A DNA stretch of 64,000 nucleotides. Origin: Gracilariopsis chorda. Lineage: Eukaryota > Rhodophyta > Florideophyceae > Gracilariales > Gracilariaceae. Positions 44,601 through 56,270 of the stretch are shown here, one piece after another. The notes below the pieces were generated by a model. That model did no database searches, had not been told where the DNA came from, and saw only the letters and a list, made by a program, of their open reading frames with translations. Position 1 is the first letter of the stretch. Every line of letters starts with the position of its first letter. The stretch covers positions 34,618-98,617 of the forward strand of contig NBIV01000271.1 in assembly GCA_003194525.1 (NCBI GenBank), written 5' to 3'. A program made the position numbers and the translations under genes.

Positions 44601-47292
44601 ACCCCACTCTTAATGATTTACACATGTATGAGGGGGGTGTTGTTGATTGATAGGAGGCGGTGCGCCAATTAACCGCTCTGTATGCCCCTCTACGCGCATG
44701 CAAAACTGCCATTTGGCGCAACGCCTCCCTACCATTTAAAAAATTCAGCAGCAGCAGCAGCAGCAAAGCTTCCTGCTTATTGGCTGGCACTCCCATAATG
44801 ACTGCAGTGCCACCCAGTTACACAAAGCAACGTGTCACGCTTTCTCATCATTGGATGGCACTGCAGTCAATTTAGCCACCTAGGCGCCGCGGTGCCCCGT
44901 GGTTCTACGAGCGCTATTGCCAGCGCAAGCGAGCAAAGTGCTCGGAGAGCCTCCGAACGCCACGAAATACAAAAAGCTACAAAACCAACGCGGCGCGCAG
45001 CGCCGCCCACGGCCGAAGGCCGTTTCCACTTGTCTCAACACCCCACTCTTAATGATTTACACATGTATGAGGGGGGTGTTATTGATTGACAGGAGGCGGT
45101 GCGCCAATAAACCGCCCTGTATGCCCTCTACGCGCATGCAAAACTGCCATTTGGCGCAACGCCTCCCTACCACTTAACAAATTCAGCAGCAGCAGCAGCA
45201 GCAAAGCTTCCTGCTTACTGGCTGGCACTCCCATAATGACTGCAGTGCCATCCAGTTACAGAAAGCAACGTGTCGCGCTTTCTCATCATTGGCTGGCACT
45301 GCAGTCAATTTAGGCACCTAGGCGCCGCGGCGCCCCGTGGTTCTACGAGCGGTATTGCGAGCGCAAGCGAGCAAAGTGCTCGGAGAGCCTCCGAACGCCA
45401 CGAAATACAAAAAGCTACAAAACCAACGCGGCGCGCAGCGCCGCCCACGGCCGAAGGCCGTTTCCACTTGTCTCAACACCCCACTCTTAATGATTTACAC
45501 ATGTATGAGGGGGGTGTTATTGATTGACAGGAGGCAGTGCGCCAATAAACCCCCCTGTATGCCCCTCTACGCGCATGCAAAACTGCCATTTGGCGCAACG
45601 CCTCCCTACCACTTAACAAATTCAGCAGCAGCAGCAGCAGCAAAGCTTCCTGCTTACTGGCTGGCACTCCCATAATGACTGCAGTGCCATCCAGTTACAG
45701 AAAGCAACGTGTCGCGCTTTCTCATCATTGGCTGGCACTGCAGTCAATTTAGGCACCTAGGCGCCGCGGCGCCCCGTGGTTCTACGAGCGGTATTGCGAG
45801 CGCAAGCGAGCAAAGTGCTCGGAGAGCCTCCGAACGCCACGAAATACAAAAAGCTACAAAACCAACGCGGCGCGCAGCGCCGCCCACGGCCGAAGGCCGT
45901 TTCCACTTGTCTCTCCATTATAATGATTTGTTCCTCTATGAGGGGGTGTTCTTGATTGAATGGAGGCGTTGCGCCATAAACTCCTCTTCCACGCCCCCGT
46001 TTGCCCATCCAAAACTGCCATTTGGCGCAACGCCTCCCTGCCATTTAAAAAATTCAGCAGCAGCAGCAGCAGCAAAGCTTCCTGCTTACTGGCTGGCACT
46101 CCCATAATGACTGCAGTGCCACCCAGTTACACAAAGCAACGTGTCGCACTATCTCATCATTGGCTGGCACTGCAGTCAATTTAGACACCTAGGCGCCGCG
46201 GCGCCCCGTGGTTCTACGAGCGCTATTGCGAGCGCATGCGAGCAAAGTGCTCGGAGAGCCTCCGAACGCCACGAAATACACAAAGCTACAAAACCAACGC
46301 GGCGCGCAGCGCCGCCCACGGCCGAAGGCCGTTTCCACTTGTCTCAACACCCCACTCTTAATGATTTACACATGTATGAGGGGGGTGTTGTTGATTGATG
46401 GGAGGCGGTGCGCCAATAAACCGCCCTGTATGCCCCTCTACGCGCATGCAAAACTGCCATTTGGCGCAACGCCTCCCTACCACTTAACAAATTCAGCAGC
46501 AGCAGCAGCAGCAAAGCTTCCTGCTTACTGGCTGGCACTCCCATAATGACTGCAGTGCCATCCAGTTACAGAAAGCAACGTGTCGCGCTTTCTCATCATT
46601 GGCTGGCACTGCAGTCAATTTAGGCACCTAAACAAAAACCCTAATGGCTCCACATACTCTCCGCGCCGCGGCGCCCCGTGGTTCTACGAGCACTATTGCG
46701 AGCGCAAGCGAGCAAAGTGCTCGGAGAGCCTCCGAACGCTACTAAAAACACAAAGCTACAAAAACAACGCGGCGCGCAGCGCAGCCCACGGCCGAAGGCC
46801 GTTTCCACTTGTCTCAACACCCCACTCTTAATGATTTTCACATGTATGAGGGGGGGGTTGTTGATTGATGGGAGGCTGTGCGCCAATTAACCGCTCTGTA
46901 TGCCCCTCTAGGCGCATGCAAAACTGCCATTTGGCGCAACGCCTCCCTACCACTTAAAAAATTCAGCAGCAGCAGCAGCAGCAAAGCTTCCTGCTTACTG
47001 GCTTGCACTCCCATACTGACTGCAGTGCCATCCAGTTACACAAAGCAACGTGTCGCGCGTTCTCATCATTGGCTGGCAGTGCAGTCAATTTTGGCACCTA
47101 ATAGGCACCTAAACACAAATCCCTACGGCTCCACATACTCTCGGCGCCGCGGCGCCCCGTGGTTCTACGAGCGCTATTGTGAGCGCAAGCGAGCGAAGTG
47201 CTCGGAGAGCCTCCGAACGCTACGAAATACACAAAGCTACAAAACCAACGCGGCGCGCAGCGCCGCCCAAGGCCGAAGGCCGTTTCCACTTT
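35243..47292 (+). repeat. Left array: 27 head-to-tail short Helitron units
   Basis: Units of mostly 439 bp, with 433-bp variants and longer ones of about 490-500 bp. Two 5' variants alternate: TCTCAACACCCCACTCTTAA (type A) and TCTCTCCATTATAATG (type B). Units are nearly identical to each other. Blocks recur as higher-order repeats: 42981-44208 is repeated at 46141-47368 (offset 3,160). Each unit ends with ACGGCC-GAA-GGCCGT and TTCCACTTG. The period is not a multiple of three, and the 66-142-codon frames found in every unit are by-products of the repetition, not genes. Confidence 0.95.
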
Positions 47293-47471
47293 TCTCTCCA
47301 TTATAATGATTTGTTCCTCTTCTCTCCATTATAATGATTTGTTCCTCTATGAGGGGGGTGTTCTTGATTGAATGGAGGCTTTGCGCCACAAAATCCTCTT
47401 GCACGCCCCCGTTTGCCCATCCAAATCGCCCATTTGGCGCAACGCCTCCCTACCATTAAAAAAATTCAGCA

Positions 47472-47517
47472 GCAGCAGCAGCAGCAAAGCGTTAAGTTAG
47501 TTTGCTGCTGCTGCTGC
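47472..47517. repeat. CAG/CTG inverted repeat at the unit-leader junction
   Basis: Left arm 47472-47488 (five GCA repeats ending AAA) is perfectly complementary to 47501-47517 (TTTGCTGCTGCTGCTGC) with a 12-nt loop. It marks the point where the long unit departs from the short-unit consensus. Confidence 0.8.
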
Positions 47518-47623
47518 AAGTTGACTGTGCAATGGCTGCTGAATGGCTTGCAATACAATCAAATTGTTGTGCCAGCCACTCAGCAGCAAAACCCCGCCTG
47601 TTCATTCCGACACGTGGCAAATT

Positions 47624-47704
47624 GCACTGCGCCAGTGCAGTGTATACTGAAGTTTCATTGCAGACTTGCCTGCAACAGACGTATATACTGCACTGGCGCA
47701 GTGC
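47624..47704. repeat. Large stem-loop in the Helitron leader
   Basis: Arms 47624-47647 and 47681-47704 pair over 24 positions with one mismatch (GCACTGCGCCAGTGCAGTGT...). The 33-nt loop contains TTGCAG/CTGCAA. The left arm includes a partly self-complementary CACTGCGCCAGTG. It could act as a cruciform or RNA hairpin upstream of the gene; function unknown. Confidence 0.75.
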
Positions 47705-48372
47705 CAAATGCATCTCGCTTGCTGACCCTAACCACTTTTTTGCATCCCATTCAGGCTTGGCCAATAGCGCAGTGTCGTAACCTTTTGCTTGTTTGGGCAC
47801 TGTTTGCTGGCCTGGGACCTAGGCAAGGCCGAGCTCGTGTGCAGGTCGCCACAAGAGTAACCCACTAAGTACCACGGATCTGGGAAAAGTCAGGTGCTCC
47901 TCTGTGGTATACTGGTCGTTTGACGGCGATCAGGAAGTCTGAAGGTTTACCGGACCTAATACCAGCTTACTGTGCAGGATCTGGGGCGGCCGCCGTGTCG
48001 TACCTCTTGGGGCCGGAAAGCACACTTCGGTGTGTGAGTAAAGGCAGACCAATCCTTACAACCGGACGCGGGTTAAACATCAAACGGCTTGAAAACCGGC
48101 TGGGCACACTCCGCCCGTCATAATCCAACAGGAGTGTGTCGAGAGTCCCTGTGCTGCGCACGACTGCATCGGGTAAATATAAGCCTTGCAGCAATTTGTT
48201 TTTTTAATTGCTGCATGCGACTAGGACCGGTGGGTGCAAAGCAACAAACTGCAACCAGTTTTTCACTTTCAACTTTGTGGTATATTGGAAATTATTCTGG
48301 AACTCTGGCAAATTTTTTAACGGTTTACAAAAACATAGAATTGTTTTTTTTTCCTTTTTCTGGTAAATTGAA
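47705..48372 (+). promoter_or_regulatory. Helitron gene leader with TATA-like box and UUCG-type hairpin
   Basis: No ORF of note. CACAC-TTCG-GTGTG (48021-48034) forms a hairpin with the very stable UUCG-type loop. TAAATATAAG at 48174-48183 is the best TATA-like sequence, 190 bp before the ATG at 48373. Promoter assignment is inferred from position only. Confidence 0.4.
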
Positions 48373-51300
48373 ATGACGAGAGGAGGGCGACGTCTAAACT
48401 CTGGTGGCGTCCGATCTAACTCAGGAGGTGCCAGAGACAATTCTGGAGGTGCCAGGTTGAACGCAGGCGGTGCAAGGCAAAACGCTGGTGGTCGTCGCGT
48501 CGGCAGTGGTGGAGCACGGGCAGGAGCTGGAAGACCCCGAAGAGCACCAGCTCTTCCAGCTCCAGATGAGTTGGGAGTAAATGAGAGCGGAGCACACGTT
48601 CAAGGACCTATTGTTCCAGTGGTTGAAGAAGACGAAATTACTCCTGCACCTACTTCGGTTGCAGCAGCAGTTAGCACAAGCGCCGCTGGAGCCAGTGAGT
48701 CCGCTGCCACAGATCTACCGACATCGTTCCCACTTCCTGGATTTCTGGAGTTTGTGAGAGGCCTTCCAAGTCACATTCCACCGCCTCCGATGCCTCCCTT
48801 TCTCCCACCGATGCCTGCAGAACAGATGCCGGTTGCGATGGAAGTGGAAGAGGATGAGATCATCCCTGCTCCTCCACAGCCACCGCTGTCACCACCGCCG
48901 CCACAGCAGCCTGCTCTGCCACAAGTTGAACAAGAGGAAGAACAGATGCCAGTCCCGATGGAAGTGGAAGAGGATGAGATCACCCCGGCTCCCTCACACC
49001 CGCCGCCACAGCCTGCGTTGCCACAAGCTGAACAGGAAGAACAACAGATGTCCATTCCGATGGAGGTGGAAGCGGATGAGATCACACCGGCTCCCTCACA
49101 CCAGCCGCAGCATCAGCCACAGCAACAGCTTGATACGACGGTCATGCACTGTGCTGGGCGTCCTGATCGAGGACTTTATCGCGTGTAATATGCGTGGGAT
49201 TCCGTGGCAGCTCAGGCGAGGAATGATCCGGCCATCCGTGCAAGCGTGCCGGAGTTTGAGACGCTGCCCACTGCAGGTCAAAGGCGATGCGGAAGATGCG
49301 ACGAGCACGCACACACGCTCTCCTCCTGCCTGTACCGGGACTGGACATTGAGAATTCATAGCTGCAAGTACTGCGGATGCGTTTTGCTTGGCAAAGAGAC
49401 CAATGGAGTGTACTGTGGAATGAAAAGAATGTCAGGGTGGGGCGTCACGTTCCGCAGAAGGCATAGCAACGAGTTGGTTTGCAGTCTTTATAGTCTGAGA
49501 GCCTTCCACAGCCATTTTCTCAACTTGCATACGCTCTTCGCTACGACGCAAGCGTTCATGGACATGTCGTATGTGACGGGAGGCGGTCCCTCCTTTCTGA
49601 GACTTGAGGGAAACGCAGGTCTGGCTCTGCCCACGCAGAACCAGAACAACACGCGCTACAGCTTTCTGTGGGGTACTGGTCCGCCTTCCTTGGATCCCTC
49701 TCACTATACGCGTGCCAATTTGCGTGCGTTCATTCAAGATATCAACGTACGAGACATCGTGCCCAAGTTGTACGATGTGATCCAGCCGAAGCCAGACGTG
49801 GTGCGTGAGCGGTACCGATCCATGCTTAGCACGCAACAACAACAACAAAATGCAGATACCGCCGTCCATATCAGCATGCAGGCAGCAGAAGAGGGAGTAG
49901 TCGTACGTAGTTACGAAGGAACCCGAAGTGCCACATTCAGTGCTCCTCACGCAGGTGATGTCCCTCTCCCTGAAGATGCTCCTGGTGGGGGGCAAACGTG
50001 AGGAAAACGCTCGTCGTGGATCATATTAGCCTGTACCCAGTGGAATCCCACGTACCGCGCTTGGTAGAAGGAACCGTAACAGAAGAGCACGCCATAGTGA
50101 CGGCTGCCACTGCTAGTAATGATGGAGACGGGGCGATTTCGAATGCCGCAAAGAATGCGCAAGTGCGGTACCGTCTTCTAAAACCGGTATCCAAAATGGC
50201 AGAGAAAGGCACTTTCCCTCTGCTCTACCCGTACGGTGATCAGCACGAACCGTTTGACATTGGCGTGTTTCTGGAGGCAAAGAACTCAACACAGCAAATC
50301 TCAGGTCTCAGCGTCAACGAGTGGAAGCTCCGAAAGCTCACCTGGGCTGAGAACGCGAAGAGACGACTGTACTCAGACAACATCCTTCTGGACAGTGGAC
50401 CGTTGATGCAGATGTGGATGCTTCGCACCCACACAAACATTGAGGACATGGGACTGCGTTTCCTGGAAAGAGAACAACGGGCACGCATTGTACAAGAGCA
50501 AGAAATGCAGCAAGCACAACAGCAAACCGGTCACGTGCCACAATCTCAGTTCGTGCTAGTGGGACGCATCTTTCTGCCCAATGACTCGGTGAACTCAGCA
50601 GCATACTGGAAGAACAAGCGCATGGATGTACAGGCGATCGTGGCGCGGAGAGGACCGCCTTCTCTGTTCATTACAATCACCATGAACATCTGGCGAATGG
50701 ACATCCAGCGTCTTGGGATGGACACCACCAATCGTGGCGCATTTACGGCACAAAGTAACCGCCCTCGACCGTTTGACCGACCGGATCTGATTGCAAGGGT
50801 GTAGAACCAGTACGCAAACGACTTCATGAAGGATTTGGAGAAGAACTCGGGGCAGATCTTTGGATTGAAGTGCCTGGGGCTTGCATCAAAGCTCGAATTT
50901 CAAGAGCGCAATGTGCCTCATCACCACATGCTCGTGTGGCTCGAAGGAGGCGTGATTGAAGACGTTGATGTGATCGACGAGCTCATTCGTGCAGAACTTC
51001 CCCTTCCAGGCGAAGACGACGCGTTGCGTGCTCTCATTCGTTCCATGCACAGGCACCGCCACTCCACCTATTGCCGGAATCGCTCTGGGCGGTGCAAGTT
51101 TGGATACGACAGCATTATGACTGTGCCGGAGACGTACATTGAAGAAGGCACAAATCGCTTTATTTACCGCAGAAGAAGGCAAGAAGACCTCAAGATTGTG
51201 CCGTACAACCCAACTCTGACCAAGAAGTACCGCTCTCATATCAACGTAGAACGCACGCAAGGAGGGGGCGCAGTGGCTTATCTGATGAAGTACGCGTTTA

Positions 51301-53783
51301 AGCAGCCCAAAGCTCAGGAGGTGGTGCTCAATGTGAGTGATGCTAATGATACAAGCACACACAACGCGCAGCAACAAGAGCCACAGGTGCAGAACGACAT
51401 TCGTGCATACATGCGAGCGCGTGTGGTGGGCGCCGTCAATGCAGCTTGGAGACTTTTCGAGTTTCGACATGTTCACATCGTACCAAAAGTAGAGCGACTG
51501 GCTATTCACTTGGAAGGAGAGCGCACATTTCTGCTGAGAGGTCCAAACCAGCTCTTTTCTGCATCACAGCCGTCTACACTGGAGAGATACTTTGCAAGGC
51601 CCGAAGCATACGCGAACCTCGACTACCTTTCGTACTTTGAAAAAGTGCGATTGTATCGCACGCTTCCAGCCCGCGTGCTTAACCAATACGACGGAGAGAG
51701 CACTCAGGTGCCCACAGACGACTGCGATCCGCCCATGTACGTGGTAGAGCGCACGGACGACGAGCAGTGCGTCGCAAGGATCAGAGGTGTTTCACCGTCG
51801 GACATTGAGCTCTTTGCTCTGCGCTTGCCGCTCATGAATCACGGCTCGAGCTCTTATGAAGACGCAAGGACTTTCAACGGACAGCAGTATGGAACGTATC
51901 GTGAAACTGCGATTGTAAGCGGACTGCTCGCGGACGGATCCGAGTTTGATATTGCATTCCAAGAAGCAGTGCAGATATACAGCACGCCCTCAGAGCTACG
52001 ACGTCTGGTTGTTGCACTATACCAACAAGGCGCAGACCCAGAAAAAATGGCCGTCGAAAACTGGGAGGCACTATGTAGCAACGTACATACAGGAGATGAG
52101 CAGCAACGAAAGCAAGAAATGTATCGACGTGTGGTGGAAATCTCAGACCGGCACGGAGGACGACTGCTTCGCGATCACAGCTTCTTCTCCCAACACCTAC
52201 AGCAGGATCATACAGCACTGACTGAGGCGAATCGAGCTACAACAACTCGAGACGCACAAGTGGTGCGAAATTCGTCAACTTTGCAGTCAAGGTACGCCAC
52301 CTTAAAACCTCGCCAAAGACAAGTCATTGACACCGTCATTGCCGCATTGCAACAACTACAAGCGCTGCAGGAGAAAACCAGCACTCCTGGAAACTTGTTC
52401 TTTGTGCAAGGATCCGCAGGAACTGGAAAGACATACGTGATCAACCTCCTTCGTGATATCGTTGAGTCGGAAGGAATGCTCGCTGAAATGACTGCTACAA
52501 CAGGCATTGCAGCTTCGTTGTACGAAGGTGGCCGCACTTTACATAGCCTGCTCGGACTGGGTGTAGCTGATAGGGACAGCACAAGCAGCACTACAGCCAC
52601 TTTGTCAAAGTACGGTCCCCGATCTCAACGTGCAGAACTGCTACGTGAAATACAACTGCTCGTCTTGGATGAAGCGTCCATGCTCTCACGAAAGCTCTTC
52701 CAACTCATGGATGCGTTGCTCAAAGATCTTCGCTGCAGTGGAATGGAAAACCTGCCTCCGTTTGGGGGCTTGACCATCATTCTATCCGGGGACTACTCCC
52801 AGCTGCTTCCAGTGGTGCCGCAGGTGTACATGGAGGCCGAGCCAAGTGGTAATGTGAGACGAGTGTACACAAAAATTCTCAACGAATTGCCGTCGAAGAG
52901 TGATCTGTGGACATTGTGCTCGGTTCAAGTGCTGTACCTCACGGAACAAGTACGCCAAGCCGATGATCCGGCATTTGCGTCGCTGTTACGTTCCATTGCA
53001 CGAAACACAATATCCAACAACGCTCCAATACCACTCAGATCTACCGGTGGCATGCAAACTGCCTACCAATTCCTGTGGAAGTGGCTCACAACACGACGCA
53101 AGGAGGATGTGGATCTCAGCAAAATGCTCATTGCCTCCACAAATCAGTTGGTCGATGAACACAATGTGGCAGCGCTGGATCTGTTTCCTGGTGAACGCTT
53201 CACTCTTCCGTAAGCTACGACGGTACAACCTGACCGTGTACCAAACTAAGAGCCCGACGTCACCATTACCTTTGTTCCCGAGTTTGCGTATCAGTATGCA
53301 CCTACTGGTGTACCTCCTCATAACTTGGATTTTAAGATTAATGTGCCAGTTGTGGTCATTCGGAACGTGCTGCATCCCACTGTGGTCAACGGAAAGCTGT
53401 TCGTAGTCGTGCGTGTCGATCACTTTACGATGCAGGTGGCTCGATTCGACGAGAACGGACAGGTACTGGAACGACAGCTCCTGCATCGTATCCACTTCGA
53501 GTTTTCTTTCGCAGACATTCGCATGATTCGAAGGCAGTTCCCTATTCGTCTTGCGTTTGCAGCTACAGTTCACAAAGGACAGGGAAAAACCTTGGATGGA
53601 TTGGTTGTGGATGTACGATCCAACTTCTTCTGCGCAGGTCAGTTGTATGTCGCATTGTCGCGCGTTCGAAGGAACGACCATGTGCTGCTCCTGCATGATC
53701 TGCAGCTTACACCCGCGAATGCGCACACAATTCATCCCATGCCTTTTCCCATCGCCAACCCAGTGCTGCCTGAAGCTATTTAG
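48373..53783 (+). pseudogene. Helitron Rep-helicase (RepHel), interrupted
   Basis: Rolling-circle transposase with fused PIF1-type helicase. The N-terminus (48373-49185) has Gly/Arg/Asn repeats (GGARxN type) then a Pro/Glu-rich region with four copies of VE[EA]DEI[TI]PAP. After an in-frame TAA (49186-49188) a Cys-rich zinc-finger region follows (CGRCDEHAHTLSSC...CKYCGC). A one-base shift occurs near 49990 in a G run. The Helitron N domain (PPSLFITITMN) precedes a TAG (50802-50804). The HUH motif is PHHHMLVWL (50919), and the Tyr/Lys motif AYLMKYAFK lies near 51280. The helicase has Walker A GSAGTGKT (52410-52433), Walker B LVLDEAS, GDYSQLLPVV, two TAA codons (53211 and 53247), then [10 protein letters not shown] and YVALSRVRR. 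Four stops and one shift; otherwise full length (about 1,800 codons). Confidence 0.93.
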
Positions 53784-53930
53784 TTCTGCATCCCTCCACA
53801 ACCGTAATCATATCTCTTGCATTCTTCTTTCATTGGATTAAACTACTTGCTTTTCTGCTTTTGCTTTCTCCAACCTCTTTTTTCCTCACCGCTGTTTATC
53901 ACTCCTCCACCGCGGCGCGCAGCGCCGCCC

Positions 53931-53954
53931 GCGGCCGAAGGCCGCTTCCTCTTG
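53931..53954 (+). terminator. 3' terminal hairpin of the Rep-helicase unit
   Basis: GCGGCC-GAA-GGCCGC followed by TTCCTCTTG, the Helitron replication-stop type of structure. The stem is perfect and differs from the ACGGCC/GGCCGT stem of the short units by compensating changes at its base pair (A-T to G-C). Confidence 0.75.
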
Positions 53955-56270
53955 TCTCTCCATTATAAGTATTTGTTCCTCTATTAGGGGGGTGTTCTTG
54001 ATTGAATGGAGGCGTTGCGCCACAAAATCGTCTTGCACGCCCCCGTTTGCCCATGCAAAACGCCCATTTGGCGCAACGCCTCCCTACCATTTAAAAATTC
54101 AGCAGCAGCAGCAAAGCTTCCTGCTTACTGGCTGGCACTCCCATAATGACTGCAGTGCCATCCAGTTACATAAAGCAACGTGTCGCGCTTTCTCACCATT
54201 TGCTGGCACTGCAGTCAATTTTAGCACCTAAACACAAACCCCTACGGCTCCACATACTGTCGGCGCCGCGGCGCTCCGTAGTTCTACGAGCACTATTGCG
54301 AGCGCAAGCGAGCAAAGTGCTCGGAGAGCCTCCGAACGCTACTAAATACACAAAGCTACAAAAACAACGCGGCGCGCAGCGCCGCCCACGGCCGAAGGCC
54401 GTTTCCACTTGTCTCTCCATTATAAGTATTTGTTTCTCTATGAGGGGGGTGTTCTTGATGGAATTGAGACGTTGCGCCACAAAATCGTCTTGCACGCCCC
54501 CGTTTGCCCATGCAAAACGCCCATTTGGCGCAACGCCTCCCTACCATTTAAAAAATTCACCAGCAGCAGCAGCAGCAAAGCTTCCTGCTTACTGGCTGGC
54601 ACTCTAATAATGACTGCAGTGCCACCCGGTTACACAAAGCAACGTGTCGCACTTTCTTATCATTGGCTGGCACTGCAGTCAATTTAGGTACCTAAACACA
54701 AACCATTACGGCTTTACATACTCTGGGCGCCGCGGCGCCCCGTGGTTCTGCAAGCGCTATTGCGAGCGCAAGCGAGCAAAGTGCTCGGAGAGCCCCCGAA
54801 CGCTACGAAATAAACAAAGCTACAAAATCAACGCGGCGCGCAGCGCCGCCCACAGCCGAAGACCGTTTCTACTTGTCTCAAACCCCACTCTTAATGATTT
54901 ACACATGTATGAGGGGGGTGTTGTTGATTGACGGGAGGCGGTGCGCCAATAAACCGCCCTGTATGCCCCTCTACGCGCTTGCAAAACTGCCATTTGGCGC
55001 AACGCCTCACTACCACTTAAAAAATTCAGCAGCAGCAGCAGCAGCAAAGCTTCCTGCTTACTGGCTGGCACTCCCATAATGACTGCAGTGCCAGCCAGTT
55101 ACAAAAAGCAACGTGTTGCGCTTTCTCATCATTTGCTGGCACTGCAGTCAATGTAGGTACCTAAACAAAATCCCTAAGGCTCCACCAACTGTGGGCGCCG
55201 CGGCGGCCCGTGGTTCTACGATCGCCATTGCGAGCGCAAGCGAGCAAAGTGCTCGGAGAGCCTCCGAACGGTACAAAATAAACAAAGCTACAAAACCAAC
55301 GCGGCGCGCAGGGCCGCCCACGGCCGAAGGCCGTTTCTTCTTGTCTCAACACCCCACTTTTAATGATTTACACATGTATGAGGGGGGTGTTGTTGACTGA
55401 CGGGAGGCGTTGCGCCACAAATTCGCTTTGCACGCCCCCGTTTGCGCATGCAAATCGCCAATTTGGTTCAACGCCTCCCCACCATTTAAAAAATTCAGCA
55501 GCAGCAGCAGCAGCTAAGCCTCCTGCCTACTGCCCGGCACTCCCATAATGACTGCAGTGCTACCCAGTTATACAAAGCAATGTGTCGCGCTTCCTCATCA
55601 TTGGCTGGCACTGCAGTCAATTTAGGTACCTAAACACAAACCACTACTCTAGGCGCCGCGGCGCCCCGTGGTTCTACGCGCGCTATTGCGAATGCAAGCG
55701 AGCAAAGTGCTCGGAGAGTCTCCGAACGCTACTAAATACACAAAGCTACAAACCCAACGCGGCGCGCAGCGCCGCCCACGGCCGAAGGCCGTTTCTACTT
55801 GTCTCAACACCCTACTCTTAATGATTTACACATGTATGAGGGGGGTGTTGTTGACTGACGGGATGCGTTGCCCCACAAATTCGCTTTGCAGGCCCCCGTT
55901 TGCGTATTCAAATGGTCCATTTGGCGCAACGCCTCCCCACCATTTAAAATTTTCAGCAGCAGCAGCAACAGCTAAGCTTGCTGCTTACTGGCTGGCACTC
56001 CCATAATGACTGCAGTGTCAGCCAGTTACAAAAATCAACGCGTTGCGCTTTCTCATCATTTGCTGGCACTGCAGTCAATGTAGGTACCTAAACAAAACCC
56101 CTAAGGCTCCACATACTGTAGGCGCCGCGGCGCCCCGTGGTTCTACGAGCGCTATTGCGAGCGCAAGCGAACAAAGTGCTCTGAGAGCCTCCGAACGCTA
56201 CTAAATACACAAAGCTACAAAAACAACGCGACGCGCAGCGCCGCCAATGGCCGAAGGCCGTTCCCACTTG
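53955..56270 (+). repeat. Right array: 5 head-to-tail short Helitron units
   Basis: Units 53955-54411, 54412-54875, 54876-55343, 55344-55801 and 55802-56270 (457-469 bp). The first two start TCTCTCC, the others TCTCAA. They are more diverged than units in the left array, and all carry the longer form with a TAAACAAA(A/C)CC insertion before the 14-bp palindrome. The second inverted pair is perfect in some (TGACTGCAGTGCCAGCCA near 55081). Confidence 0.92.
56247..56270 (+). terminator. 3' end of the whole Helitron insertion
   Basis: ATGGCC-GAA-GGCCGT (one G-T pair in the stem) plus TCCCACTTG, then the flanking Gypsy-C frame resumes with T at 56271. This fixes the right border to the base. Confidence 0.85.

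Larger units (their letters stand above)
47293..53954 (+). mobile_element. Helitron unit carrying the Rep-helicase gene
   Basis: Starts TCTCTCC after a variant junction (CTTT instead of CTTG) and shares about 195 bp with the short units up to the CAG tract (47488). It then carries unique leader and coding sequence, and rejoins the short-unit sequence only at the 3' end (about 53909-53954: GCGGCGCGCAGCGCCGCC, hairpin GCGGCC-GAA-GGCCGC, TTCCTCTTG). It is therefore one 6.66-kb member of the head-to-tail series. The gene is broken, so it may no longer be autonomous. Confidence 0.85.
35243..56270 (+). mobile_element. 21-kb Helitron concatemer (27 short units, one Rep-helicase copy, 5 short units)
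   Basis: One insertion of 21,028 bp in the Gypsy-C pol. The left flank ends ..TTTAACA and the right flank begins TGGTAAAG, so the target is A|T, the Helitron preference, with no target duplication. The element begins TCTC (canonical 5' TC) and ends with the hairpin ATGGCC-GAA-GGCCGT plus 9 nt, TCCCACTTG, close to the canonical hairpin-plus-CTRR end. Every internal junction has the same form (..CTTG|TCTC..). The Rep-helicase gene lies in one long unit (47293-53954); the other units are about 430-500 bp. Rolling-circle transposition that fails to stop at the 3' end can produce head-to-tail copies; local amplification by unequal exchange probably added to it. Confidence 0.88.

Noticed and set aside
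35243-47292. CRISPR-like array
   Set aside because: Units are about 439 bp with no unique spacers and no cas genes, and the sequence is clearly eukaryotic.
35481-47468. Dozens of repeated 60-142-codon frames (for example those starting MSRFLIIGWHCSQF or MVLRALLRAQ) as a tandem gene family
   Set aside because: They follow the unit period, occur on both strands in several frames, contain the poly-CAG tract as Ala/Ser/Leu runs, and are cut off wherever the period shifts frame. They are by-products of noncoding repeats.
47900-48200. 5S rRNA or other structured RNA gene in the Helitron leader
   Set aside because: A stable UUCG-type hairpin is present, but no 5S or snRNA consensus blocks could be matched.
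48373-49188. Stand-alone Pro/Glu-rich host protein
   Set aside because: Same frame continues into the Helitron zinc finger after a single TAA and lies within the Helitron unit, so it is most simply the RepHel N-terminus.
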